A stretch of 64,000 bases of DNA, from the NCBI GenBank assembly GCA_964017155.1, contig OZ024862.1, positions 45,654,462 to 45,718,461 of the forward strand, in the 5' to 3' direction. Both the position numbers and the translations under genes were made by a program. How positions within the stretch are numbered: position 1 is the stretch's first letter; each line of letters begins with the position of its first letter. The stretch comes from Oasisia sp. SBJ-2009. Lineage: Eukaryota > Annelida > Polychaeta > Sabellida > Siboglinidae. The notes under the pieces were generated by a model. The model saw nothing but the letters and a program-made list of their open reading frames with translations, was not told the DNA's origin and did not search any database. Positions 38,401 to 51,631 of this stretch are shown here, one piece after another.

Positions 38401-38677
38401 AGTGCTTTTGTTTGTTTATTCGGTAATGCATGAACAAGCACCGTGTTACCTCGCGGAACTATTGTCACGTCGTCAACCCAATCGCCGTCTGAGGTCTGCG
38501 TCTTTGCCGCTATTGACACTACCTGCATCGCAGACGGTCACTCACGGTGATCGCCGTTTTGCCGTTGCAGCAGCCGTTCTGTGGAATGGACTGCCATACA
38601 GTGTTAGGACGGCAAAGACACAGCCACAATATAAAACACTTCTTAAGACACACCTTTTTAGATTAGCGTTTCTGTGA
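35414..38677 (+). pseudogene. L2-like ORF2 with two frameshifts
   Basis: The first frame encodes 713 residues (35414-37555), a short middle frame covers 37515-37859 and the original frame resumes at 37850-38677 with 275 residues. Together they span the whole endonuclease/RT protein with all catalytic motifs, so only two small indels separate this copy from an open frame. The second indel falls in a TA microsatellite, a common slippage site. Confidence 0.85.
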
Positions 38678-39093
38678 CGTGATGTGGACTTTAATGACAT
38701 GCATTTACTAATATTTTATACAGTTTATATTCATTACGCAATTAGTATAATTATTAGCATCTTAGTATGATATTTTTAAGACTGATGAGCTATGTTATTA
38801 TAATTATTATTTTTAATCATATACTTTTTTATTTTTTATTTAATTTAATTTTTATTTTAGCATACTGAGGAATATTAAATGTAACTCTGCTATGTTATTT
38901 TATCATTTCATGCATAGGGTTATATTTATAAATGTGCGTGTATGTGTATATATAATATATATCTTACTAATATTTTAGCATCCATATATACATATAATTA
39001 TTTAATAATAATTTTATCTTAGCTACTATTTGTACATTATGTGAAGCGCCTGAGAGCAATACTATTGATTCGGGCGCTATACAAATAAATTGT

Positions 39094-39110
<17 letters not shown>
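35414..39110 (+). mobile_element. L2-like LINE in CDA intron 4, frameshifted
   Basis: The coding part runs from ATG 35414 to 38677. The endonuclease reads INVRSVKNKAISVSDL, TETWLGSAID, GTRGGGVAVLYKS, ITGDLNFHLD and SGDHLAISF. The reverse transcriptase reads CGLDPLPTWLLK, YRPISNLPFLSKLVEKV, FQSAYRHGHSTETALL, LDLSSAFDTINHD, GVPQGSVLGPLLYCIYM and CYADDTQIY. The C-terminus reads LDYANALLCGLP and PVLQHLHWLPI. The frame shifts near 37515-37555 and again near 37845-37860 in a TATATATAT run, then returns to the first frame. The 3' end (39040-39110) has GAAGCGCCTGAGAGCAATAC, GGGCGCTATACAAATAAA and (TTA)n, as in L2 elements. No ORF1 is visible. Confidence 0.9.

Positions 39111-39182
<72 letters not shown>
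39083..39182. repeat. (TTA)n then (AT)n
   Basis: The L2 element's TTA tail runs into about 80 bases of AT, probably expanded from the tail. Confidence 0.95.
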
Positions 39183-39187
<5 letters not shown>

Positions 39188-39365
39188 TATTGATCATCCC
39201 GTTATAAAGTGTTACCAAGCGACGTATGACATCAGTAGGCAATGGTGACGTGAAACGTTGTGCATTTTGACGATGTGTGCATCCAAGGCGTGTAGGCGCT
39301 ACATAAGAGAACCCTGTTGAGGTAGGTAACACTCGTATGTCAAAATTCTCATGTTTGTGTTGCAG

Positions 39366-39485
39366 TTCGGCATGGACTGGGACATGTACTTGGTAAAACC
39401 GGATATGGCGTGGAAGAAGATATCTTTCGAACCACTACTCCCAATGGCGTTTACACCTGCATCGCTCGAACTCGAGCGTGTGTAG
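39366..39485 (+). CDS. CDA: CDA exon 5 and stop
   Basis: After GTGTTGCAG the frame encodes FGMDWDMYLVKPDMAWKK, then SFEPLLPMAFTPASLELERV and TAG at 39483-39485, matching human FGTNWPVYMTKPDGTY and VQELLPSSFGPEDL. The C-terminus is of normal length. Confidence 0.9.
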   Translation, partial: FGMDWDMYLVKPDMAWKKISFEPLLPMAFTPASLELERV

Positions 39486-39778
39486 CGAATACTGACATCA
39501 ACATCACACCAACTCCTCCATTACTGAAATATGGAACATTTGGTTGTTGTTTTGCTATTCGCAGCAATGTTCATTATTGTTTGAGCTATAATAGACATTG
39601 TTTCGGAAAAAGCATTCAAGTGTTGCAAACCAACTGTAGAACAAACGTGCTTACCGGTTGCTGGGCTGTGTGTGTGGTGTGTAGTGTGTACAGTGTACAC
39701 TGTACAGCATCAATTACCCAACTTCCGTCATGGGGCGCCACTGTCTGTTTCACTTACAGAGCCCGGAGGCGAAAAACT

Positions 39779-39890
39779 ACATATATCAACCAATTAGAGA
39801 TGGACGACAATATGACCCTAACCATAACCATAACCTTAACCCTAAACATTACGTCATATTGTCGCCCATCTCTGATTGGTTGACATATGT
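39779..39890. repeat. hairpin with telomere-like loop
   Basis: Two 38-bp arms (ACATATATCAACCAATTAGA... and ...CTGATTGGTTGACATATGT) pair with few mismatches around a 36-base spacer. The spacer reads CCTAACCATAACCATAACCT then TAACCCTAAAC, so it resembles CCCTAA repeats. It sits about 290 bases after the CDA stop. Confidence 0.85.
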
Positions 39891-40189
39891 ACACTGTGTA
39901 CCAAGTATCCTAGAAAAAAATATTGGCAGCCCGGAGACTTTCCAGTCAGACTGGCGAAACCGAATAGTTACCCTGAATTGTGGCAACCAATCAAATTTAC
40001 TCTTATTAACTCGTCAGATAAGAGCACTATTTTAATTTCATAGGCTACACTCAAAAGCCTCACTCAAAAATAAATCTGAACCGCAATCGCTAACGTTTAG
40101 GTTGCGTGTGCATAACTCAAGTCAACCTTTCCTAACGTAATTATGTTTAGATGAACCTTTTATTTGCTATAGAAATATTAGAATCTACA

Positions 40190-40271
40190 CAAATACACAC
40201 ATTTTATGTACACATAATGCATGCATACATATACACATGTATGGATACATATATACATGCATACACACACA

Positions 40272-40323
<52 letters not shown>

Positions 40324-40404
40324 ATTAGATATGTATATTATGTATATATATATTATATATATAGTATATACATAATTATATATATATAATTATATGTATA
40401 TACT

Positions 40405-40461
<57 letters not shown>

Positions 40462-40481
40462 CATATAATATATTTATATTA

Positions 40482-40532
<51 letters not shown>

Positions 40533-40552
40533 TTATAATTATATAATATACA

Positions 40553-40636
<84 letters not shown>

Positions 40637-40700
40637 GTCTGTGTGTGTATGCATTATGTGTATGTATATAATGATATAATGTGTGTGCGTATGTGTGTGG
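40190..40700. repeat. compound AC/AT/GT microsatellite block
   Basis: (AC)n at 40263-40311, (AT)n at 40410-40453, (GT)n at 40484-40516 and (AT)n at 40556-40638, with ATAC-type spacers. Tyrosine/isoleucine ORFs here are artefacts. Confidence 0.95.
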
Positions 40701-42543
40701 TCGGCGCATATAAGCAGTTATGTAACAGTACGAATGGAGGGAGGTAAATATCAAGGCAATATTTACTACGACAACACTACACTAGGGGCGCTAAATGTGT
40801 TCATGTCTCCCTATTTCACATGAAACACTGCTATTGATATAGCCATTTTTATGGCTCGATCACTAACTATAGTCCCTTTGTCTGCGATCTACGTGGCACT
40901 GTGTGTTCAGCACACACTGTCTGCCCCTCGCTCGATCGGGAATCTCTCCGTCACGACTCTAGTTGGCGCCTTGGAAACCGACAACAAACCTTGAACAGTG
41001 CAGTCTGACGTGCGATATGGACACAATACACCTTATTGTGGAGCACTCATAATGTATGCATCCTCCGTCAATAACGTAACGCGATACACCTTTCGACCAC
41101 AGATGCCAAACATATCTTCAAAAACCTCAGTTCCGTTTTCACTGTGTATGCCTAGGCATTCAGCGTTTTGTGCCTTCATTCGACGTCCAGACGTATGTGG
41201 TTTATTTTAACTACTACTTATCATCTCTTCTTAAAATAATATTTACGCAGCTGACCTCTAATATGTTAGGCCAACAAAACATTTGTAGATACAGCGTACA
41301 GGGCTAGGTACGATGGTTAGGTAACCAGTTGCCGTACGCGTTTTCCACGAAGCTATCCGTCTTTCTTTCTTTCTAGTTATGAAAACCGCTTAAATTATAT
41401 GGCTCCACATGACTATAAGCCATGATCCAGAATAACCTGAATTGTAGTATTTCATGGACCCAAGATATTGATAGAAATAATGTTCGTATTTTAAAATCGG
41501 CTGTCAAACCAAAGAACATAACGGAGCATTAGCTCAGAAACAAAATAGGTTGGACATGAGAAAGTATTCATTGTTGTAGTCAGTAGAGCACAAGAAAGGT
41601 CTGCACAAAGTTTCTATTCTTAAGTATTAAAAATAAGTATCAGATAGCGGCGGGTTGAACGTAGGTAAACCAGGTTGTGCACTCTCAGTAAGCCAAAGGC
41701 TTCCTGGTGTTGATTGCATATGAATTGCGTAGCTTTGAATGGCAATCCTGTTCGTTCTGTGTGATAGTTGTTATAAATATGCCCACATTAACGCGGTCAA
41801 TTGGCGTTCCACACGCGTCACAACGTTCAATGTCAAGGTCTCCCGGCCATATCGCAAAACAGATCGGCCACACGTTGTAGCGTGCCATCCAAAATAGATC
41901 AATCGAATGAATCGTCAACAATTTACGTCAACCAAACAGTGGTTTAACTAGATCAATAACAAGTCGAGTTGATATGAACAATCCTTTGGCGCCAGTGTCA
42001 GCAATGTTCGTTCAGTGGACCCCCAAGTGACTGACGTCTTCAGTAGTTGTTGTTCGCTGACTTTCTTGGTATATTATTTTGATTGGGAATCTGTATGATT
42101 GGAATAAATGTATTTATTAATACATTAATGATATGTCTTGTACAGCGCATCGATCCGCCATGCGGGAATTAGCGCTATAGAAATACAGTTTTATTAAATT
42201 ATTATATATGTCTCTACTGCGTGCAACTGTCCACGTGATCACGACATCTCCAGGTACCGATGTGATTTGTCACACGAAACAATATTTCACTATTTGTCAG
42301 TCGTCTTCGGTGTCTAAAGTTGCACGAACAAGTAAAATGTGTGTGATGGTCAAATCGTATGACATTCATGTCCATGTTACCTATTGTAACTTAACCACTT
42401 AACCAATGCAATTTATCGTGTAGTTAGTATTCCTTGGTGGTTTAAGGAATACATGTAAGTAAGTATGTATGTATGTATGTATGTATGTATGTATGTATGT
42501 ATGTATGTATGTATGTATGTATGTATGTATGTATGTATGTATG

Positions 42544-42574
<31 letters not shown>

Positions 42575-42610
42575 TAATGTATGTATGTAATAATATGTAT
42601 GTATATATAC

Positions 42611-42702
<92 letters not shown>

Positions 42703-44670
42703 GCGTAATATTGGACTGTCAACTATGTTAACAACGAGTCGCACGGTTTCGAGGTGACACAATAGTTGTCTATACACGTTATTAACACACCGAATTTATC
42801 AATATTACTGTATGAACAAAGTTCAAGTCCTGTCTAAATACGTTGTAGTGTGTGTACAATTGTGCCATTCAAAGTGACACCATTAGCATGCAGACACTTC
42901 AAATGTATCAGTTAATTTAATTCATCTTACACGTGGATCCACAAACTCCAGACACATGAACAATTGGAATGGATGAAGTTCTCGACGTGTACACGCAAAA
43001 CACACAGTGACAAACGCTAAAACCGGTTTCGGTGCTCACTGAATAGCAAATACCACGCACTGGCTGTTCCGATATATTCATCACGTAGCATGATACATCA
43101 ACACACAAAACGAATGGGGCAGCAAAACTTAAAAAGAAAACGGATTTTCCCAGAATCGATATTACAGAAAGAAAACCGTGTCAGTATTGTATTGGTGACT
43201 TCGGCGCACTGGGGAACATTGAGGTCACGCGCGGCTGGTGTCTGGATACACAAAGCGTCAATGTGGCCCACGCAGAGCGTCTAATTGCATGGATCTATTA
43301 CCTGGACATGCACGAGCCCGCACCGTGTGGTCAGCGGCACGTGTCGGTGGTCAAGGGCAGCTCTCGTGCCGAGAACGAATCCCGCGATTACATGTCCAGA
43401 CAATTCCTTGTGTGGTCGCAATCCTTGGGCCGTTTTAGTAATACTCTGAAGAGCTCGTAGGCCCGAATTGTCTGCTCCTTGACAGTGATCTGAAACTATC
43501 AACACGATGACTCGCAAGTGGGACAGTGTCACTGGTGTGTCGTGAAGACACTGTCCTCGGTCATGTAATAAGGCGGTGGCAGTTTGCGCATCTGAGAAGC
43601 TCCTTTAGTTCATCAATACATTTTGTTGAATGATGAATTGTCCTTAAGCGCTCCTTGTCTTAATGAAACAGTCCCGATCCATTGGGTATATTACACCACT
43701 GTTTGCGTTTTGATCATAAGTATAATTAACTAAGATTTTTCCTCAACTAATTATTTCCTCAACTACTACGTTTCACGATATACACGTGTTCAACACGGGA
43801 GTGGCTTGACACGGTGTATTAGCAAACGACACTATCTGTTTGAACATTGCAAACAGATGGGATATCAGCAGCAATAACAGTTGCGATTGGGACACAATCA
43901 ACATACAGCTTGCTTGGATACTGATGAATGTGAAACATTCTTGCAAAGCACCTCACAATCACATAGGTTGGCGTGGCATATGGAACAAAGTTCAGTAACA
44001 TTTAGTTGTACGGGTATACTAGGGATGGATAAGCCGCGACTCCTGGTTAAGTAAACGGCAATTACGTGAACAATTGTACATTGTATATATATATACATAG
44101 ATCTGCACATTAATAATAGTTCATACGTGGCACACGAATGTGCCAGCATGCGTATACAGAGTAAATAGTAGGCCTACACGTAGAGCAGTCACAGTACGTA
44201 CGAAGCAGACGAACTACTCGAAGCTTGACCAGATCAACGAGGGACAGAGCCCTATGCATGAGGCTATCGACGAAGCGTAACGCATCGCTAGCACGACACC
44301 AAGCGCAGTCCGTTTGTTTGAAACACTGATCTGTATACGTGGATAGGAAGCGTAATGCAAAACGGTCTATACGACGTGAAGTATATTATTTCAACACACT
44401 GCACATGCAACGATCGCGTTTTCTTAAGTTAAGCAGCTATCCGCCAGACGGGATGTTCCAATTGTAACGCCCAGCCGGTGCGCGTAATTCGTACTTCGAC
44501 CTCTAATATCGACGACATCGCTCAATCACTGCACGCAAATCGTCCCCCGACCTTTACTAATACTATCGACAATTTTGTGAAAGCAAGATGGCGGACTGCG
44601 GCCTTCGGCAATCGCGCGCGCTTCCCATCCACGTACGTAAACCAGATCGTGTAATCACTCGCCGACGGGC
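40701..44670. other. intergenic between CDA and the ASB gene
   Basis: No recognisable gene. An L2/SINE-like 3' tail (TGTACAGCGCATCGAT, TTAGCGCTATAGAAATACAG) lies at 42130-42195. Two overlapping short frames at 43090-43460 lack any motif I know. The part just 3' of the ASB stop (44400-44670) is CpG-richer. Confidence 0.5.
42459..42700. repeat. (GTAT)n then (AT)n
   Basis: About 28 GTAT units (42459-42571) followed by TA-rich sequence to 42700. Confidence 0.96.
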
Positions 44671-44674
44671 GCCA

Positions 44675-45670
44675 TCACGTGTAGACGGCGTCGTACATGA
44701 AGGTGCCCTCGAGCACGCGCATGGCGCAGCTCGTGACGGGCATGGCGGCGACGATGGCCGCCGGGCTGGCGTCGACGGGGATGCGCGCCTTCTCCGGCCG
44801 GATGTAGTCGAACTCCTCGAAGTTCAGGTAGCCCTTCGTCATCTCGGCGATCGGCAGGCGGCGGATCTTCGTCTCGACGCCGCGCCCGAGCATGCGGCGA
44901 ACGGCGAGGCGACAGGCGTGCTTCAGCGACACCGGCTGCGTCGTCCACTCCTGGATCGGCTCGAGGATGTCGTTCGTGTCGAAGAAGCGCTCCACCTCGT
45001 TCTTCGCCATCCAGCTCTGCGTCTCGCCCGGCGTCACGTGACTGCCGGCGATCAGCAGCATGCGCACGAGCGAGATGTAGCCGCTGCAGATGCCGAAGGA
45101 GAGCGGGCAGTTGCGGCCGCCCGTGCACGTCGTGAAGTAGCCGGCGACGGTGACGCGCGCGTTCACGTCGGCGTTGGCGCGCAGCAGCATGGCGACGACG
45201 CGGTGCTTGTCGGCCTCGTTCTCGGGGAAGATCATGCGCAGCGCGACCGTCAGCGGCCGGAAGCCGGGCCGGCCGCTCTTGTTCGGGTCGGCGCCGCAGC
45301 GCAGCAGCTCGCGCATGATGCTGACGCGGCCCTCAGACGCCGCCGCGATCACCGCCGTCAGGCCGACGAAGCACACGACATCCGGGTCCTCGCCGGCGCG
45401 CAGCAGGATGCGCACGCAGTCGTCGTAGCCCTTGAGCGTCGCGAGGCACAGCGCCGTGCCGTTGAGGCCGTCGAGACCCGTCCGGTCGCAGCCGGCGTCG
45501 ACGAGTTGTTGCAGGGAGCACGGTCTGTTGTTGGTGAGCGCCTTCACGAACGGAGTGTGGCCCGCGTTGTCCTGGATCTCGGCGTCCGCCCCGCCCGCCA
45601 TCAGCACGCGCACCACCTCGTCGGCGCCCGTCTCCGCCGCCCAGTGCAGGGCCGTCTTGCCCAGAGCGTC
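44675..45670 (-). CDS. ASB-type gene last exon: ankyrin repeats and SOCS box
   Basis: The acceptor reads CTGCCTGCAG on the minus strand; the stop TGA is at 44677-44675. It encodes 331 residues: ankyrin repeats over roughly the first 200 ([71 protein letters not shown]), a spacer, then the SOCS box ([14 protein letters not shown]) and a 50-residue tail. It is far more GC-rich than anything else in the window, with codon third positions nearly all G or C; the opposite strand is therefore also open over 382 codons. Confidence 0.88.
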   Translation of the reverse strand, partial: DALGKTALHWAAETGADEVVRVLMAGGADAEIQDNAGHTPFVKALTNNRPCSLQQLVDAGCDRTGLDGLNGTALCLATLKGYDDCVRILLRAGEDPDVVCFVGLTAVIAAASEGRVSIMRELLRCGADPNKSGRPGFRPLTVALRMIFPENEADKHRVVAMLLRANADVNARVTVAGYFTTCTGGRNCPLSFGICSGYISLVRMLLIAGSHVTPGETQSWMAKNEVERFFDTNDILEPIQEWTTQPVSLKHACRLAVRRMLGRGVETKIRRLPIAEMTKGYLNFEEFDYIRPEKARIPVDASPAAIVAAMPVTSCAMRVLEGTFMYDAVYT

Positions 45671-48600
45671 CTGCAGGCAGAACGACACCACGAACATGTT
45701 ATTTCTACTACATTTGTTAGGCCTGCCGTGTCTTAGCGCACAGACAATTATTGATACTATCAATGCTAACGCTTTGGGTTCGAAACCACCCGATATTTCA
45801 TGTGCTGCTAAGACTATACATTATTGTAAATAAAGTTCAAGATATCTTTACCAATCCACTGTGTTATCCTACGGAGGTTTCGGTGTCTTCTTGAGACCTT
45901 TACAGCGTTGAAATGTCCAATGTTGACTGTGTTCTCGAGAAGACATCGAAAGCTCCATATGAGAACACAGTGGATCGGAAAGGTATCTTGAACTTTATTC
46001 ACAGTTATGAATTTAACCGAATCCGGTAGCGACATTCATGCAACTACATATTATGTTACGACTTTCCGTTAGATCACAACTTTACATCAACAGTTTAACT
46101 ACAATTGATAGTCTCTACCAGAAACCGAACTGGGAGAATGCATTACTATTTATTTAAATTTAGTTATACTGATGCTACATGAAGGATATCTGAGCATGGA
46201 GAACATTCTCTCCAGTACACTTTAAGAATACAATATCAATTCCTTTTCACACTTAATGATCACTGACATAGTGACAACCACCTGAAACTGACAACTAAAA
46301 CCATCAACCAATCTGAGCACGCGAAACATCCCAACAACCAACCAGAACACGCAAAACAGAAAACAAACATACCTTGATGTTTGGATTCGCCCGCTCGTTG
46401 AGGAGCATGGCAGAGATGTCTGGGTTGGCGAGCTTGGCAGCCAGTATGAGCGCCGTGTTGCTCTCCGTGTCCTTGTAGTTGATCTTGGCCCGGGCCCTCA
46501 GCAGTTTCTGGACACAGCGGGGACAGCCGCCGCCCACGGAGAAGTGTAGCGCCGTCTGCTGCTTGTCGTTGGAGCGGCTGACGTGGGCGCCGGCCTCGAT
46601 CAACGCCGCGATGGCTTCCGGCTTGCCGTGGCGCCCAGCCACCATGAGAGGACTGTGGGGAAGACAAGGGAAGAGTTAGACTTCCTGGTCTCACCCACAT
46701 GAATGTAGTACCATCCGAACTGTATATTTTAAGATTTTTTTTAATGTAAAATTGGTATAATGGAGCAGGCATACTAGTAGATTGAGCGCTATGATGTATC
46801 TGCAGTGTAATGACACATTTTAGGTAGAGTGTAGATAGTTTAGCCTTGTTACAAGTGACCCAGTGGAAGCAGAAAAACATGCTAAATTTTTGAAATGTGA
46901 ACATACATGCTTGCATTTTTAAAGAGCCAGAGGTCAGTCAACAGTGCTCTGTGCCCACAAGGACAACGTGACAAAATGGCACACAAAACAGTGACACGAC
47001 AGTGACGCCATATTGTTTTTATGTTATTTTGCTATTTTCATTCATGATCGCTTGAACGATCTATGTACCATTTCACCTACAGGTGTAACTGCCACAGAAA
47101 CGTCTGTTGAAAGTTTTATATGTTTCTACCTTACAAAAACGCATCTAGAGGGTTGGAACTATTATGCAGATAAGTGATTATTTTCAAACTGACTTCGCAT
47201 ATGCTTACAGACAACCTTGTGTATGGTCTTGTTAAGTATCACTCAAAATGGACCAAAAATGAGAATCACTTGTGTGCCCTATAATAATAAGATGGAGAAG
47301 AAGAAAAAGAGGGTGAACTAGTGCATCTGACTACCATGAGAGGATACAATGATAATGAGGCAAACAATAATAATGTCAACAATATATTTCTATCACTCCT
47401 TTGGAAACCGGGAAACATTGATGACAACAATAAAAAGACTAAAACTGCCATCATGCCAAAATCTTAAGAAATTCAGACAAGTTAAACATGATGATGACGA
47501 TGATGATAATAATAATAAAACAACAGAATAAACGAATCGGGAAATTAGAATGCATTTTTTAAACAGATAACAAAAGGTTAAATTAATACTTCAGATGATG
47601 AAAAAATTAACTGAATTCTAGGGCAGGATAATAAAGCTTAGCTTTTTTGCAGCATACACCAAGTACCTGATAATTGATGTTTATTATGTGATGCGTTTGT
47701 CTGCATTTCTGTGTAGTGGTATAGATCAACAGCTGCAATGCTTTCTGAGATCTGACAAAGTCATATGATAAAATAACAAAACTCCCAGATAACATATGTG
47801 TTTAATATTAATTTAACAACTTGGCTGACTTAAACTAATCCCAATCACATAATCTAAAACCAAGACGCAGAACACATTGAAACAAAAACATTTCGCCAAC
47901 TGGAACCAACACAACCTCGTGGTAAATGTCATACATACATTTTTTCAACTGTGCAATTCTCAAACGTGTTACAAACCTGTAGCCGTCTGTTGTGAATGCC
48001 TCGACATCTGCGCCCTGACTAATGAGCGCCGTCACCATGGCAACGTTTCCTTTCTCCACCGCCAGGTGGAGTGCACTGCGGCCCTGGTTGTCCACGACGT
48101 TCACGTCACAGCCTGACTTAATGATATGTTCAATCGCCTGTGCATCGCAGTCCTAAAGCAACAGACACGGTTCAGTGAACTTTCACCTCTGTAATGCAAC
48201 TACATTGCAATTAAGATCACCTAAGTACAGTTCCAAATTATTTATGTAAGAGTAAAGAGTATTTTTTTTAATATTTGTCTTGCTAATACAGTCAGTCACC
48301 TGGCCATTCAGGTCACTTTTGCAAAATGACCTTATTGGAGAGGTTCCACAGTACAAATGACCAAACATGTAAACCTTCCACAGCTTCAAACTGAAACATT
48401 CCACAAGTGTTATTTGGGGCTCTTACGGAGAACATCTAACACAAAAGCAGAGGTTGGGAAAATGGCCGACAATTGCAGCAAAAGGTGACTCATTAAGAAG
48501 GGTGAAGTGACTATGTAATGTTGTAGCTGCTCCAAAAGGGAAGAAGAGAGAAGAGGAAAAAGAATAGAGAAGAAGATGGAAGAGAGAAAAACAAACAAGA

Positions 48601-51549
48601 GAGAAGAAGAGGAGAAGAGAGGGAAGAAGAAGGAGAAATAAGGTAGAAGAAGGAAGAAGTGTGCATAGCTACATAGCTATAACCATTATCTTCATTGACC
48701 TTTCGACACACTTATTGATGGGCCTGTTACTTGACCAGCTTGTCTCCGTTTGCACTGTCAAGTGTTTAGTGGGTTGTGTTACTGAGAATACACCTAGGTA
48801 ATAGGTACCAGCCTTCCCAATCAAAGCTGACTTAATGAAGGCCAAGAATCCTCAAAGCACTTAACCACCGTTAGTGAATAACTAATAAGACATAGGTGGC
48901 TGTAGTGGATTATTGAATGTGTTGGCAACTGGTCAAGCTGTGTCACATAATATAATTTCTGGTTCCTTAGGTCGATATGGATCTATGTAGGATCTGAGGA
49001 GCATTCACTTAGAAAGAACTTGTAGATATCCTTTACGGGAGACACACGTTTGTCTAAATAAAATGTATTTTTCTCATGCAAAGCTGGATAACAAGACTAG
49101 TTGAGCGTCAATTTCTTTTTCAATTAAGCCCAAAGAGAGATTTCAAAGTTATCCCTTGAAGCAACATTTACAATTTTACATACAGCAGCAGCAAGCATTG
49201 AAAAGCCACAGTAACTGTTATAAGAGATGCACTAAACTTTTAACCTTTTATGTACTTTTAAGCAATATTCTAACATTGGTTGCATCTCTGTAACTTATAC
49301 ATACTCATAAAATTATTGTAATCATTTTATTCAATAACTTGCTGAGGCACCCAGCAATGGTTGGGGGGAAAGGCAGTCACCAGCGCTAAAACTTTAAAAT
49401 TGCGATCCTTGAGAATCCGCCCCCACTGCACTTATACAGCGTTGCTTGTGTAAAAAAAGGCAGTCACCCTCATTAATACCCTACGTTTGAAAATTACATT
49501 ACATTGTTCCAATGTAACATTTTGTTACTTCCTGCACCAGAGCGCAAGACGTAACAGAACGATGACATGTGGCAAACTCCTCTCTTTTTGAGGTATTGAG
49601 CCCATCACGTTATCCTATCCCTCTGAAAAAAAATTTAAAAGTCTAAATCCCTGCACCATTCTGGTGGTGGACCCACTAGATCACACACAAAATTCCGGAG
49701 ATGTGGCCCACCAACAACAATAAAATCAATGTTATATAATATAAACAATTACTGCAAATTTCCCCTTCACGTTGGTGTACAAACTCAACACAAGCGCACA
49801 CAATACACCCAGAAGACCCTAAGTCAAGGTCATGTCAATGTCACTGACCTGGAGTACTTCGAGGTGGAGACAGGTGCGACCCTCAGCGTCGACAAAGGCC
49901 GGGTCGACTCGCTTGCGGTACTGCTGTCTCTCCTCGCGGCCGGCTGATATGGTGCGGCGCTGGTTACTCAGAGGGTTGTAACACTTCTTGTGCATGGTTT
50001 GCATCGATGATGGATCCACAGGCAACTACAATCAGAGACGAGAAACATCACTTTAGTCATAAAGAGAATATAAGGTGAAATAATGACAGTCTTATCAAAT
50101 ACAGTAAATGACAAATGCTCTTCAGAGAAATGATCAAAATTAAGAATTATTATAGTTACGATGAAATCATCTATGAACATTTATGTACTACAACTGTATT
50201 TATCAACTATTTTATTATTTATATATTTATTAATTGTAATATAATTAATTATTATTTATTTTTAATATCTACTATTTTTAATATTTATTATTTATCAACT
50301 ATTTTACTATTTATTTTTTAAATTGTAATATAATTAACTAGTATTTATCAGTATTAGTATTTTAGTATTATTAAGATTAATATTATTTATTTATATTGAA
50401 TATTTGTTTCAACTGATCTATTTTTTTACAACTACGTCTCTATTAAACAAAATTAGGTAATTTGTATATTCATGTAAAGTATAATGCGCCTCTGAATGGT
50501 TTCATTGCTAGAAATATGGCGTAGACAAATACTGTATTTACTATTATTATTATTAAGGATACTTTGTTTTTGATAAATGACCTATTTCAGGCGAAAGTCA
50601 TCTGGTTAGTCTCAAGTTAAGTCATTGTGGTTCGTCTTTGTATTTAAAAAAAGAGTGAATTGTGTAAACAGAACAAGTTCAGAAACACACAGAGTGAGTT
50701 GTTAGGTTTGTTTCACGGATGGTTTGTTCCAAAAGATTTAAAGCTAGTCTTCTAACTGGATTTGTAAGCTTCAGTTTACTTCAATGCATGTTCATTGACT
50801 ACATTCTGACTTCAGTCAGTTTGTATTTATATTTTGGATCAGTGTACAGTACATTGACTCAAATATCTTTCTCAGTGTTGGTTTTGAAAGTTTTCAGTTA
50901 TGCCAATGTACTCATTACCTTGAACTCCAAATCACCAGGGATGCACAGACCCCAATTTTGTGAGCCAGGTTTTTACATCAAATGTTGTGCCTTCCTTGTC
51001 CACATTTCGCACTCATTGCGTTGTCATGTTATGCAGATAGATGCACTAACCATTACACATATCTGAGGGTTATATCTCATAAAGCATTGGACTGTTGAAG
51101 CAAATTAAGTATGCTTCAATCAGAAAATCATATGACATTTGACAAGCACTGAAAAATATGGTGTAACTTTTATGGTGTAAAAATGTGTGTAAAAGTCATC
51201 AGACACATGTTTTTGCAGTTTGCCAAAAACCTTTGGTACAAGATAATTACACTCTTGAAGATAGTTCACTATTCAGTGGAAGTAATCTGGAAACTATCAC
51301 CGGGTGAGCATATTATTGATGGGACTCTGAAGTGATATTTGACCATACAGTGTAACAAATGTCACTTCTACTGGTAACTTTTTTGGATAACGTGTCTGGA
51401 CTCGTATGAATGTGTCTGATGACTGAATCAGATATCATTGTGCCATGAATGAGGAGTGGAGACAGGCTGCCTGCTAGTAGTTACTTAATAGGTTTCTTCT
51501 TGGAAACTGATTGTAGATTTTTTTGCACACTATTTAATGGCACTACACA

Positions 51550-51631
<82 letters not shown>

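Noticed and set aside
43090..43460. Overlapping short frames (RLIAWIYYLDMHEP) as a gene
   Set aside because: No domain, no supporting splice sites, and competing frames on both strands.
44588..45736. 382-codon + strand frame opposite the SOCS-box exon
   Set aside because: It is a by-product of extreme GC at third codon positions; no domain, and the minus-strand ankyrin/SOCS reading is clear.
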